From Verrucomicrobiota bacterium (GTDB lineage: Bacteria; Verrucomicrobiota; Lentisphaeria; JABSQK01; JAJFLO01): a stretch of 64,000 bases of DNA. A model generated the notes under the pieces. It made no database searches, was not told where the DNA came from, and saw only the letters and a list, made by a program, of their open reading frames with translations. Below are positions 8,498-17,200 of this stretch, one piece after another. The position numbers and the translations under genes were made by a program. The stretch spans positions 1 through 64,000 of the forward strand of contig JAJFLP010000080.1 in assembly GCA_021772635.1 (NCBI GenBank), in the 5' to 3' direction. Each line of letters starts with the position of its first letter. The stretch's first letter is position 1.

Positions 8498-10819
8498 CTA
8501 TTTTCTACTAGAGAATGAACTATCGATTTGAGAGAAAGAAGACTCCCGAACGTGATAATTATGGCAATCCAGACATCGGTTTCCCGCTAATTCCGGGACG
8601 TGACATGTACTGCATGAGTCTCTCTTGATGTCCTTAAAGTTTCCATGAAATACAGTGCGGTCAAACCTCTTGAAAGTAGCGGCGTAATCTGCGTTGCGGT
8701 TGAGTTCATGACACACCATGCACCCTTCTCGATCTACAACGTTAAAATGTGCCGAGTGCGAAAATTTTGTAAATGGTTTCTGCTCAACGCCGGAGATTCT
8801 AGAATGCCAGTTCACCGCTAATGTTCCGTCTGCTTGTGAGTCAACACTATGACATTTCGAGCAGAGGCCTACAGATTGACGACCGGCCAGCGTTGTAAAC
8901 ACATCCGAGGCCGCAGCAATCCTGCGGCTTCCAGTTTGTAAAATCGATGTGATTGTCAACCACGACTCGATAAAATCATCGGAATGCCCCGTCGGACGAT
9001 AGTTCAGGGAGTAATTCGCCTGGTACCACCCACCCGTATGCACCCATTCCTCGGGCGACTTAGGCAGTGACTGTGTCGCCGTATTCGCTACTCCATTACC
9101 TGCGTCAATGTCTTCGCCAATAATTTCATCATCGCTCAGATCGATGATATCCGTACTGTCTTCCGCCAGTAAATCTTCATCGTCGCCTCCCAGAATATCG
9201 TCGTCGTCAAGTATATCGTCGGTATCGGCTAATATGTCTTCATCACTGTCAGCGCTGGTAGGCGGCACAACCTGTGGCGGCTGGTTACCCAATTCTGGCC
9301 TCGGCAGGTCAGGTGGTTTACTTATGAATTCGGGTTCGATGCTCTTGTCCCCCGAAGTATACCCGCTCAATTCCCTGGCAAGATCGGGGAACCATTGCTC
9401 ACGGGCTTTGGTTATTGTATCGACCGGTAGACCCCCGGCAAGGTGTCGTAATTGACGGTCATCGAGCGAGTTGCCAGGCAACTTGCGCAATCTGGAGTTG
9501 AAATAGGAATGCCCTTCTGTTTCGATCTTGTAGATCAAGTTCTTAATCGCGATAACAACCTGTCCCGCACTCTCAATCTGCTCGTCGTCGGTGTCGGCCA
9601 GGTCGTATAGTTCGATATCCGTTATCCGGTTGAGAGCCGACCTTATTGCTGGATCCGATGATAACAGCAGCCTCATGAATGGCGTTATATCTCCATCTGC
9701 GTCCTCCGGCCAACGCCCCACTTCGATTCCACGTTCTGCGAAAGTTTCCACATCTATTCCCGGCAGTTGCAGGAACGATACTGACTTGGTCATCTGCCCA
9801 TGCCCGCGAATCTGATCGTCGTGGCATCCTGCGCAAGTCACGCTGAAATCACGAACCAACATCCTGCGCCCCGCAGAATCGGGTTGATGACAATCCAGGC
9901 AACTGCTGGGAACGGCGGCTCCTGAATCTTTTACGAAGTGTTCGGAGATGTGCGTATAGTGGTCGAAAATAATCGCAGTACGAGCTTCGAACGGATAACC
10001 TGAAAATTCCGGATGTCCATCTGGGAAACTATCAAATTTATAGACATGACAGGTCTGGCATCGCTGATTTCCCATCTCTGTTAACTGATGGTCCCGACCG
10101 CGGTGCTCACGATGACAGGTGGCACAAGCTAATGCTTCATTATGGGTCTTTGAGGAATAATCTTCGTTGATAAATGATAGTATAGGATCCAGACTCCTCG
10201 AACTTTTTTCGCCCGTTGTTGCTATTCGTTCAGTTATATCTGCAAGATCTGATTTTAGCAAACTGTGAGCATTAAGGCTTGCTACTCCCATATCGTGGCA
10301 CTCGACACAAAGGTTGGAGTCTTTCGCCGGAACAGCGGCGGAAGTCTTTAGTCGCGACCAGTCGAGTGTCCCCTCCTTCATCGCTGTGTGGCAACTGGCG
10401 CAATCATTCCCCAGTATTCCATGGCTCGAACTCAAGGCACCCGGGGATATTACAGAATTCCGATGCCAGGGACTGCCCACAATATAAAAAATAAAACCGG
10501 CCGTCGCCGCAATGACCCAAAAACCTACGAATCCGCGCTTTGCGCGCAAACTCCGGACCGGCTGACATCTCGTTACGGTGAGGCAACACCGACCGTCCGG
10601 TAGCGGCCCCGTATCGCAAGTCCCGCCACGACCTTCATGGCGCTGGCAATGCCAACGATCTCCGCGCCGAACCGGGATACACTCCGCGGTACCGCGACAC
10701 ATTCCCTTGTCATCGGGCCCCTCAACACACGGGCAACCCTTTGCAGTCCATCCGCATATCCACTTTTGATCTGGACGCTCGTACTGGCTTTCATCGATCC
10801 CGAATCGTTGTAGGCGCAT
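8498..10819 (-). CDS. Membrane-anchored decaheme c-type cytochrome with Cys-rich N-terminus
   Basis: 773 aa with ten CxxCH heme-binding motifs: six in the first half and four near the C-terminus. Residues 1-90 hold ten cysteines (22, 29, 31, 41, 47, 58, 68, 78, 79, 85) that precede one membrane helix (about 97-115). This domain should face the cytoplasm and may bind metal, while the hemes are periplasmic. Between the heme blocks is a Pro-rich then strongly acidic linker with repeated DD(I/L)L units. The start lies 3 bp after the cytochrome b stop codon, so translation is probably coupled. The likely role is receiving electrons from the di-heme cytochrome b and passing them into the periplasm. 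The electron acceptor is not evident. Confidence 0.85.
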   Translation of the reverse strand: MRLQRFGIDESQYERPDQKWICGWTAKGCPCVEGPDDKGMCRGTAECIPVRRGDRWHCQRHEGRGGTCDTGPLPDGRCCLTVTRCQPVRSLRAKRGFVGFWVIAATAGFIFYIVGSPWHRNSVISPGALSSSHGILGNDCASCHTAMKEGTLDWSRLKTSAAVPAKDSNLCVECHDMGVASLNAHSLLKSDLADITERIATTGEKSSRSLDPILSFINEDYSSKTHNEALACATCHREHRGRDHQLTEMGNQRCQTCHVYKFDSFPDGHPEFSGYPFEARTAIIFDHYTHISEHFVKDSGAAVPSSCLDCHQPDSAGRRMLVRDFSVTCAGCHDDQIRGHGQMTKSVSFLQLPGIDVETFAERGIEVGRWPEDADGDITPFMRLLLSSDPAIRSALNRITDIELYDLADTDDEQIESAGQVVIAIKNLIYKIETEGHSYFNSRLRKLPGNSLDDRQLRHLAGGLPVDTITKAREQWFPDLARELSGYTSGDKSIEPEFISKPPDLPRPELGNQPPQVVPPTSADSDEDILADTDDILDDDDILGGDDEDLLAEDSTDIIDLSDDEIIGEDIDAGNGVANTATQSLPKSPEEWVHTGGWYQANYSLNYRPTGHSDDFIESWLTITSILQTGSRRIAAASDVFTTLAGRQSVGLCSKCHSVDSQADGTLAVNWHSRISGVEQKPFTKFSHSAHFNVVDREGCMVCHELNRNADYAATFKRFDRTVFHGNFKDIKRDSCSTCHVPELAGNRCLDCHNYHVRESSFSQIDSSFSSRK

Positions 10820-10822
10820 ACC

Positions 10823-11644
10823 CTAAATGCCCCCGCGAAATAGGTAGATTAACAGAACATGAAGCCCCGCGACGAGAAGAAGAGCGAAAGTCAGCGGAAT
10901 ATGGACGAACAACCAACCCTTTAACGCCGATTGAAGGGCATAGTGGCAATCGAGGTCGTACTTAACTTTTACTAATTCGGTGATGTTCTTCATTATTTCG
11001 CGTTCGGATTCATCAAGATATCTGTTATTCGCCTTGATTCGCCGGGTCAAGATTCGAAGCGGTTCGCGTGAGCCGAAAATATGGTGCCAAAAATATCTTG
11101 GTCGACTAAAGAAAAGGTGAAGGTATTCTCTATAAAAACTCGCAAGCACGGTCGATTGCATCTCCGAAACAGATTGGAGGATTAGTCCTTCTGCCGCTTT
11201 GCTTATATTTCTGCGAAATAACGGAATTCGCTCGTAAATAACTTCTTCACCCTGCGCCGACAATCGTCTCGCGAACGATCTTGAAATCAACAACCCGACT
11301 ACCCCGCTGCCAGCCACAATTACAAACAAGGTAGCAAGTACGATTTCAAGGCACCCATTCGGGATTCGAAATTGAATGTGACACAGAAACAGAAAAATAG
11401 ATAACAGCCCGCCGTATGCATGAAATTGGAGCCACACAGACGACCGTCCTAAAGGTAGGAATGGAAATTTCTTGCGACCATTGTAGGCGGCGAGGAAAAT
11501 CATTACACCAAGCAGTATCCACCCGGACCCAAAATTACCGTTGCTGAGCGTTAGTGTATTAAGGTAATAACAAAGGTAGGCGGCAACAGAAAGTGCCGCC
11601 AGTATCCCGATATTCACCGCCCGTCGCTTTCTGAATCTAATCAT
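10823..11644 (-). CDS. Di-heme b transmembrane protein (ferric reductase-like)
   Basis: 273-aa membrane protein with about five helices. Two histidine pairs with equal spacing, H75/H89 and H248/H262, fit the bis-His ligation of two stacked b hemes in ferric-reductase/NOX-type transmembrane domains. Between the pairs is a long basic, helical cytoplasmic segment (about 125-235). It lacks its own flavin domain. Its ATG overlaps the stop of the upstream FHA/cNMP/Fe-S gene (ATGA at 11641-11644), and the decaheme gene follows after 3 bp, so the three form a tight operon. It probably carries electrons across the inner membrane from the Fe-S protein to the decaheme cytochrome. Confidence 0.82.
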   Translation of the reverse strand: MIRFRKRRAVNIGILAALSVAAYLCYYLNTLTLSNGNFGSGWILLGVMIFLAAYNGRKKFPFLPLGRSSVWLQFHAYGGLLSIFLFLCHIQFRIPNGCLEIVLATLFVIVAGSGVVGLLISRSFARRLSAQGEEVIYERIPLFRRNISKAAEGLILQSVSEMQSTVLASFYREYLHLFFSRPRYFWHHIFGSREPLRILTRRIKANNRYLDESEREIMKNITELVKVKYDLDCHYALQSALKGWLFVHIPLTFALLLVAGLHVLLIYLFRGGI

Positions 11645-13653
11645 CTATTTAGCCAACTTCCCAGGGATTCCAGGTCACGCATGTCTATTCTACCGAGTGC
11701 ATCATGGGGACAGGCGCGTTCACAGGCCGGTCCACCTAATTGATCAACGCACAGATCGCATTTTGTGGCTTTCTTAACGGGATCGTGTGTAACTTTATCG
11801 AGGATCATATCGCCATTGTCATCATTAATTTCGACCATTCGAATATTGTCGTACGGGCAACTGTTTGCACAAGTCCCGCAACCGATGCAAGTGATGTCAT
11901 TTATCAGGATTTCCCCACCCGCCTCACTCCGGTGAATTGCCCCGGTCGGGCACCCTATCATACAGACCGGGTCTGTACAATGCATACAGGCGTTGGCTAC
12001 CATGTGCTTACCAATCACTTTTCCATGACGGATAAATCGCGGATTATTGTCGTGTGCGGCGCCACAAGCCCGAACGCAGTCATCACAACGAGTACATCTA
12101 TCAAGGTCGATCATCATTGTCGCGGTCCCGTTGATAAATCGATTTTCCACTAATGATTCAAGGGTTTCCTGGTTTATTTGATGCGCGGACACACCCGCTT
12201 TTTCCGGGAGCACGTTTTGGTCGATTCGCGAAACAATACTTTCTACGTCTGCGTGCGGAATTGAGGGAAGAAGATATTTCTCGATCAATCGGGTAGGGAT
12301 CAACAGAATATCGACATATCCGATCGCGCGCAGCGTACACCGTAGGACAGCGGTAGTTTCTTTGCGCCACCCCTCGAGGAGTTCCTGAAAACCGAACACA
12401 TCTCCGCGGCCGAGGTAAGTAACGGTGTGATGGCCGCTTGCGACCTTTCTACTGACGCGAGCGAATCCTGATCGAATCAGTATCAATCCGTTCGGATAGT
12501 CCCCTTCCTGAGCAATTATCGGTTCGCTGGAAATCGAGTAGTCGGATCCACGTTTCGCGTACTGATTATATGATGTGTTCCAGTCGAAATTTCCGTAAGT
12601 CTCGAAAGTTGTCTCTTTCTTAATTTCTCCGCGTATCTCGTTACTGACGTGACGAAAAATGGGAGTTGAGAGAAGGTGAGAATCTAAGCTTCGTTTTCGG
12701 TAGATTTCATCAATGTGCTCTCGAATCGCTTCATCATAGCGACGGAGATTCCGCAGCGCTTTCCACCGAATCTCCAGAACCGAGACTTCACCGTCTGCGA
12801 TGATAGTAGCGCTTCGCGGGGTCCGCCCGAGGGCGGATATTTCGCCAAAAAACTCTCCGCTCTCAAGCGTGACGAGCTCGGTTATATCAACGATACTGGA
12901 TATATCTTGCAAGAATATCCGTGTTTTACTGTCATCGGACTGGCGGTATCCCAGGCGCGCGTCAGTTTTGTAGGAGTCCATACTACGCACCTCTGGCAAT
13001 CCAGGGTTCTCCCACATCTGTGCAACCGCGCGTGGCCAGGATTTTCTTTTTCGCTGACGATGACCGAGCAATGATGACGGCAGTTTTCCGTAGTCGACCT
13101 GAACGCGCCCGGAAACTATGTAGAAAGCGGTATTCCCATAGTCTCCTCGGCGAATAATGAGATCGCCCGAGCTGTAATTACGAATGGCCGTGTCGTGTTC
13201 AATTACAGCGCGCAGGGGTAGCTTGTCCGGGAAGTTCTTCGGATCCATCGCGGCAAAGGGTGCAAATCCCAATATGCTCTCAACCTCGTCGTAGGACATA
13301 CCGGGATCCAGCGGATCCTCCCCGCGCCTAACATAATCGTCAGCTATAGACGCTACGGTACTGTCGTATACGATTCTCGATACCGTGATTGTAAACGGAA
13401 ATATGGAGACAACGTCCCCTGTCTTAAGGCGAGAACTTTGAATACTCCGCTTATTTACCAAGGTGCCGAACGCGGACTGATCGAGTATACCATACCCGTT
13501 ACGATCGAGTGTGATCGTCGCGTGCTTCCGTGAGATAGTAGGTAAGTCGAGTACCATATCGCTGTCCGCGACACGCCCGACAGTTACTTCAGACTTCGTA
13601 AACGAATAATCAGCGACGAACTCGCTACCTTTCTTAACACGCAATGATATCAT
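11641..13653 (-). CDS. FHA - cNMP-binding (x2) - four [4Fe-4S] ferredoxin fusion
   Basis: 670-aa cytoplasmic protein. Residues 1-95 are an FHA domain (VGR, TISRKH), though the usual NGT turn is FGT. Two Crp-like cyclic-nucleotide-binding folds follow: about 140-310, with GEFFGEISALGRTPRSATI, and about 330-460, with RGDVFGFQELL. The C-terminus (about 515-650) has 16 Cys in four clusters, CxxCxxCxxxC, CxxCx4CxxxC, CxxCxxCxxxC and CxxCx8CxxxC, as in the DmsB/HybA/NrfC electron-transfer subunits. The start has no evident ribosome binding site. It is coupled to the cytochrome b gene by a 4-bp overlap. I infer a ligand- and phosphorylation-gated electron carrier between the NAD(P)H reductase and the membrane cytochrome. 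Confidence 0.87.
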   Translation of the reverse strand: MISLRVKKGSEFVADYSFTKSEVTVGRVADSDMVLDLPTISRKHATITLDRNGYGILDQSAFGTLVNKRSIQSSRLKTGDVVSIFPFTITVSRIVYDSTVASIADDYVRRGEDPLDPGMSYDEVESILGFAPFAAMDPKNFPDKLPLRAVIEHDTAIRNYSSGDLIIRRGDYGNTAFYIVSGRVQVDYGKLPSSLLGHRQRKRKSWPRAVAQMWENPGLPEVRSMDSYKTDARLGYRQSDDSKTRIFLQDISSIVDITELVTLESGEFFGEISALGRTPRSATIIADGEVSVLEIRWKALRNLRRYDEAIREHIDEIYRKRSLDSHLLSTPIFRHVSNEIRGEIKKETTFETYGNFDWNTSYNQYAKRGSDYSISSEPIIAQEGDYPNGLILIRSGFARVSRKVASGHHTVTYLGRGDVFGFQELLEGWRKETTAVLRCTLRAIGYVDILLIPTRLIEKYLLPSIPHADVESIVSRIDQNVLPEKAGVSAHQINQETLESLVENRFINGTATMMIDLDRCTRCDDCVRACGAAHDNNPRFIRHGKVIGKHMVANACMHCTDPVCMIGCPTGAIHRSEAGGEILINDITCIGCGTCANSCPYDNIRMVEINDDNGDMILDKVTHDPVKKATKCDLCVDQLGGPACERACPHDALGRIDMRDLESLGSWLNR

Positions 13654-13832
13654 TTTTACGGATCTATAAAAGTTCGAATTTGGCCGAATCTCGGCGGGGC
13701 AAGCACGGTATTTTCACCAATGAAAATCCGATTAGAACGCTACACCGTCCCACCCGATTTACGTATCACCGACGGATCCAGCGGCTTGAAGAAGCCCCTC
13801 GAAGGGGGCCGTGCGTTCGATTGAGTTTTCTA

Positions 13833-15506
13833 CTACGCGTCTATCGAAAGATCGCTTTGCGGAACCGCAATACAGGATAAACAACAACCCTCTTCAACTG
13901 CTGCTCCTGGCGTCGTCGGGTACTTCACCCTACCCGCGATCAGAGGAACCGCGCATGTTCCGCAGTTACCTGCTCGGCATCCGGAGTCTAGTGCTATCCC
14001 GTGAGATTCAGCAAAATCCAGCAGGTTTTCTGCCGTGGGATTCCACTTAAGCTTCTTGTCAGAACGCGAGAAACTGATTTCAAGGCTCGATTCAGCCGCT
14101 GCCGGAGTAGACGCCCCAGGTGGCTTTACCTTCTTAACACTTGCTGGACCGAAACTTTCAAAATGTATCTTCGCCGCAGGCACTCCCCAGTCTTGAAGCC
14201 CCGTAGTCAGTGACTCCATCATCCCCGGTGGTCCGCATATATAGAAATCGTAGTTATTGGACGGTAATAGAGATTTCAATATTTCCATATCAACCCGCTG
14301 CCCTTTAATCGTAAATCTATTCGGGTTTTTGGTCACTATGTAGTCATCGGCTTGAACGACCGCGCCAGACGATGGAACCAGTTCTCCTACTAAGAATCTA
14401 TATCGGCATTTTCCGCTGCCGAGATAAATAATCGAATTGTGATCGAGCATGCAGGGCGTATCCGTAACGTTATAGTCCCCGACCTTCGTACCGTTCTTAC
14501 TATGTAAATCCTCAATATACCAATACGGTCCTTTCCTGAATATTCGCGAGTGCGAGTTGCTAAGCCACTCAGACTTGATCACGATATCGGCAGACTCCGA
14601 TCGCCCGATAACAGCACCCTCTGCTGCTACGGTATACCTTTCGTCATCACCAATTTTCACCAAAACGGGTAGAGAATCCCCATCCCCTGACTGATACTCA
14701 TCTACCTCAATCGACGATTGACTCATTGCAGGGGGCGGCTGGGTAATGTCTGACTGTGGCGGGGCACTGTAAAAAACTCGTAAATGCAAATTCGAAAGTC
14801 GACTTTGAAATTCCTGCAGCTTTTGCTTAAAAATATGCTCCGCCTCGTTTCTTATCCCGTAGAGGAACCAAATTTCACGAGTGGACTTTTGCTTGACAAG
14901 TGTACTAAGCATTGAATACAACGGCGTTAGACCAATACCGCCAGCGATGAGTACAATCGGGGCAGAATCTTCGGTGTCCAGGAAAAACTCCCCGCGCGGG
15001 GACTGGACACTGATAGAGTCCCCTGCTTTAAGATTATTATGAAAGTAATTGGAAACTAAGCCCGGCGGGGCCGATGAATTACCCGTAGGCGCGAGTAATT
15101 TCTTGATCGTTACTCGATAGTAATTCTTGTGGGTCGCGTCCGACAACGAATAGCACCGGATGATCGGGCGGGCCTGCCCGGGGATCGGGAGGCGGAATGT
15201 AAGATATTGGCCGGGCTTAAATCCTGGAAGCATTTTCCCGTCCTGGGGAACCAGCCGGAAAGAACATATCCCTTTGCCTTCTTCTACCTTGTCGCGCACT
15301 ACAAAGTTGCGATAGCCTTGCCACGCGGCCTCAGTTTGGGTCTTTGTACGGTTACGTCGAATTTCCAGATCAACGAGTTGATCGAATCTCCGGAGCGATA
15401 TCAGTCTTAACCGTTTCTCCCACTTCAAGCGGGTTAGCGAAGAATACAAAACGATAGCAATTTGAACGAGCGCAGCCGTAATGAATGTTACGCCGATAAT
15501 GTACAT
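13833..15506 (-). CDS. FNR-type NAD(P)H oxidoreductase with inserted FHA domain and 2Fe-2S ferredoxin
   Basis: 557 aa. One N-terminal membrane helix (3-22) anchors the protein. The FAD domain (about 65-180) has RCYS at 117-120, and the NAD domain opens with GGIGLTP (189-195) and closes with CGPPGM (424-429). Between these two halves, residues about 278-378 form a complete FHA domain (IGR 300-302, LSNSHSR 315-321, NGT 338-340). A plant-type 2Fe-2S ferredoxin domain ends the protein, with C510, C515, C518 and C545 as ligands. AGAGG lies 4-5 nt before the ATG. It is expected to take electrons from NADH or NADPH and feed the Fe-S and cytochrome proteins encoded downstream. An FHA domain inside the reductase NAD domain is unusual. 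Confidence 0.88.
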   Translation of the reverse strand: MYIIGVTFITAALVQIAIVLYSSLTRLKWEKRLRLISLRRFDQLVDLEIRRNRTKTQTEAAWQGYRNFVVRDKVEEGKGICSFRLVPQDGKMLPGFKPGQYLTFRLPIPGQARPIIRCYSLSDATHKNYYRVTIKKLLAPTGNSSAPPGLVSNYFHNNLKAGDSISVQSPRGEFFLDTEDSAPIVLIAGGIGLTPLYSMLSTLVKQKSTREIWFLYGIRNEAEHIFKQKLQEFQSRLSNLHLRVFYSAPPQSDITQPPPAMSQSSIEVDEYQSGDGDSLPVLVKIGDDERYTVAAEGAVIGRSESADIVIKSEWLSNSHSRIFRKGPYWYIEDLHSKNGTKVGDYNVTDTPCMLDHNSIIYLGSGKCRYRFLVGELVPSSGAVVQADDYIVTKNPNRFTIKGQRVDMEILKSLLPSNNYDFYICGPPGMMESLTTGLQDWGVPAAKIHFESFGPASVKKVKPPGASTPAAAESSLEISFSRSDKKLKWNPTAENLLDFAESHGIALDSGCRAGNCGTCAVPLIAGRVKYPTTPGAAVEEGCCLSCIAVPQSDLSIDA

Positions 15507-15538
15507 AATACCTCTTGCTGCAGACAGATGACTATGAA

Positions 15539-15703
15539 TTATACTGAACGCCTTCGAGTTTTCGACCAGGCGTTCTGCTGTACAGCAGAACTATGCCGGT
15601 TAAAAATATTTCGTTTCCGCCGCAGCGGATTCCGCTAGGCTCAACATAGATCTTGGCTGTTAAATTCGAAGCTATCCAAAAATTGTGCGGCTTGCAGTAT
15701 AGA
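15539..15703 (-). repeat. Mosaic palindromic element, copy 2 (reverse)
   Basis: Ends in TATACTGAACGCC (left) and CTTGCAGTATA (right). It contains the perfect palindrome GTTCTGCTGTACAGCAGAAC and the CCGCCGCAGCGG module followed by GCTAGGCTCAACATAGATC. It fills most of the gap between the reductase and tetraheme genes, in the sense direction for the tetraheme gene. Confidence 0.85.
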
Positions 15704-15781
15704 CGGCAAGCAATCTAATTTTGGGAAATCTGAAGTAAAACGCCCATGACGTAAGACCGCCTCGACAAAGGGGGGTGTACG

Positions 15782-15867
15782 ATCACCTGCTTTCCCTTAT
15801 TTCGGGGAAAAATGGGCTCAATTTATCTATTTTCTCGCCACGATCCCTAAAGTCCGACAGGCTGCTA
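15782..15867 (-). repeat. CTACGAGCC-family repeat, copy C, at a stop codon
   Basis: On the minus strand it reads TAGCAGCCTGTCGGACTTTA followed by a GAAAATAGATAAATTG-like stretch, matching copies A (3117) and B (27251). Its first three bases are the stop codon of the tetraheme cytochrome gene. Confidence 0.6.
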
Positions 15868-16890
15868 ATGCGCAGAACTCCCTTGGTATTTATCGGGTCC
15901 CGGGATCAAACTATCGATCTCGGCTAATTCATCTCCGGTATAGTTTTGAGTAAACGCCCTCGCGTGACCCGCGATTTCGTCGGCAGCTTTCACCAATTCC
16001 GTCTCGTTATTCAATTTCAGCTTCTGCGCCTTTGCCAGAGTGACAATACTTTGCAGTTCCGGTAATGGTTTAAGTTGGTTAATTTTATCAACCCTGATGA
16101 TAGCCCGCTTAGCACGTTTCGCCATTTTTACTGCGTAAGCCGCCTTTTCTGTGGCTTTAGCTACACCGCGAAAGGAGTATTCCAGATCGAGAATTCTTCC
16201 AACGACGTACAGGACTCTCTTACGCTCCGGAGTCGCCTCACGATTTTCTTTTTTTTCGTCTGATCCGATAAAGTTGTGCCGCACTTCACCTTGAAGCCAT
16301 GATACGAGTTCGAAGGCGCTCCCCGCCCGATGACCACCAGTATTCACTAAATGTTCATTAGGAACAGTGTGACATTGGAAACAGTTTGAAGCCAACTTAT
16401 AGATCTCTCCGGGACGTATCATTCCGGCTGCTGCGGTCGCTGCCAACCGCTGCTCTTTATGCTCCATAGTCTCGGTTTCCCGTGTAACTCCCGGACCGCC
16501 GAAATCGTTATGTACGTCTATCCAATCCTTCGCAGCTCCATGGCACGACTCACATGAAATGCCGGAGACGGCTTTCATCTTGTCATTGACCTTTTGTACC
16601 GTGTAGTGGCACTGCATGCAGTCGCTCTCGCTCTTGATACGCTTCAGCCCCAGTTTCTCCTTTATCTCCTTTGCCTTTGGACGTCGATGCAGTTCCGAGA
16701 ACGTGTTGAAATGATGCGTCTTCTGCCACGCTTCAGATTCCGAAACGTGACATTCAGCACAAGCACCAGCGCCAACAAGGTTCTCCGCATTAACGGCCTT
16801 TGTAGCTGGCACCACACCGGTTGCAGCAATAAAAAAGGACACGACTATTTTGGGTATATTGTTATAAATCAGAGACTTGCACTTTATCAT
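15865..16890 (-). CDS. Tetraheme c-type cytochrome, c554-like
   Basis: 341-aa exported cytochrome with four CxxCH motifs (CAECH, CMQCH, CESCH, CFQCH) in the first about 190 residues, spaced as in the cytochrome c554 family. Extra His residues (for example in KTHHF) are probable distal ligands. The C-terminal 150 residues are a heme-free helical domain rich in Lys and Ala. I place the start at 16890 because GGGAG lies 7 nt upstream and a good signal peptide follows (MIKCKSLIYN to about residue 34). Upstream in-frame ATGs at 16896 and 16932 lack this. It probably shuttles electrons in the periplasm between the decaheme protein and the outer-membrane components. The stop codon coincides with a repeat. 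Confidence 0.82.
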   Translation of the reverse strand: MIKCKSLIYNNIPKIVVSFFIAATGVVPATKAVNAENLVGAGACAECHVSESEAWQKTHHFNTFSELHRRPKAKEIKEKLGLKRIKSESDCMQCHYTVQKVNDKMKAVSGISCESCHGAAKDWIDVHNDFGGPGVTRETETMEHKEQRLAATAAAGMIRPGEIYKLASNCFQCHTVPNEHLVNTGGHRAGSAFELVSWLQGEVRHNFIGSDEKKENREATPERKRVLYVVGRILDLEYSFRGVAKATEKAAYAVKMAKRAKRAIIRVDKINQLKPLPELQSIVTLAKAQKLKLNNETELVKAADEIAGHARAFTQNYTGDELAEIDSLIPGPDKYQGSSAH

Positions 16891-16937
16891 TGACATTCTC
16901 CCGTAGCTAAAGATCTTCTGAAGCGAGTTCATTTTAT

Positions 16938-17019
16938 CACACTAAAGCGCGAACTCCAACACGGTCCATAGCCAAGCGATAGGTTACGACAATGTTGGAG
17001 TTCGCTCTTCAGCGTGTAT
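16938..17019. repeat. Long imperfect inverted repeat, CACTAAAG family copy 1
   Basis: CACACTAAAGCGCGAACTCC on the left is matched by GGAGTTCGCTCTTCAGCGTG on the right. The inner GAACTCCAACA/TGTTGGAGTTC arms are perfect. A related element lies at 59648-59730. Confidence 0.75.
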
Positions 17020-17047
17020 TAGATTATACCGATAGCCCTCAATATTG

Positions 17048-17144
17048 TATACTGCAAGCAGTACAATTTTGGGCCGACTTCAAACCAAACCAGTAAGAGA
17101 TTTCGAAGGATTTTTCGAGAACTCGGAGGTGTTCGATATAGATT
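17048..17144 (+). repeat. Mosaic palindromic element, copy 4 (forward)
   Basis: Starts TATACTGCAAGCAGTACAAT, continues GGGCCGACTTCAAA and a shortened TTTCGAGAACTCGGAGG block, and ends near TTCGATATAG. It lies between the porin-like and tetraheme genes, antisense to both. Confidence 0.8.
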
Positions 17145-17200
17145 TCCGGCGTATATCCAGATAAGCGTCGAATAAAAACTGAACTCCCTGTAGTCTACAC

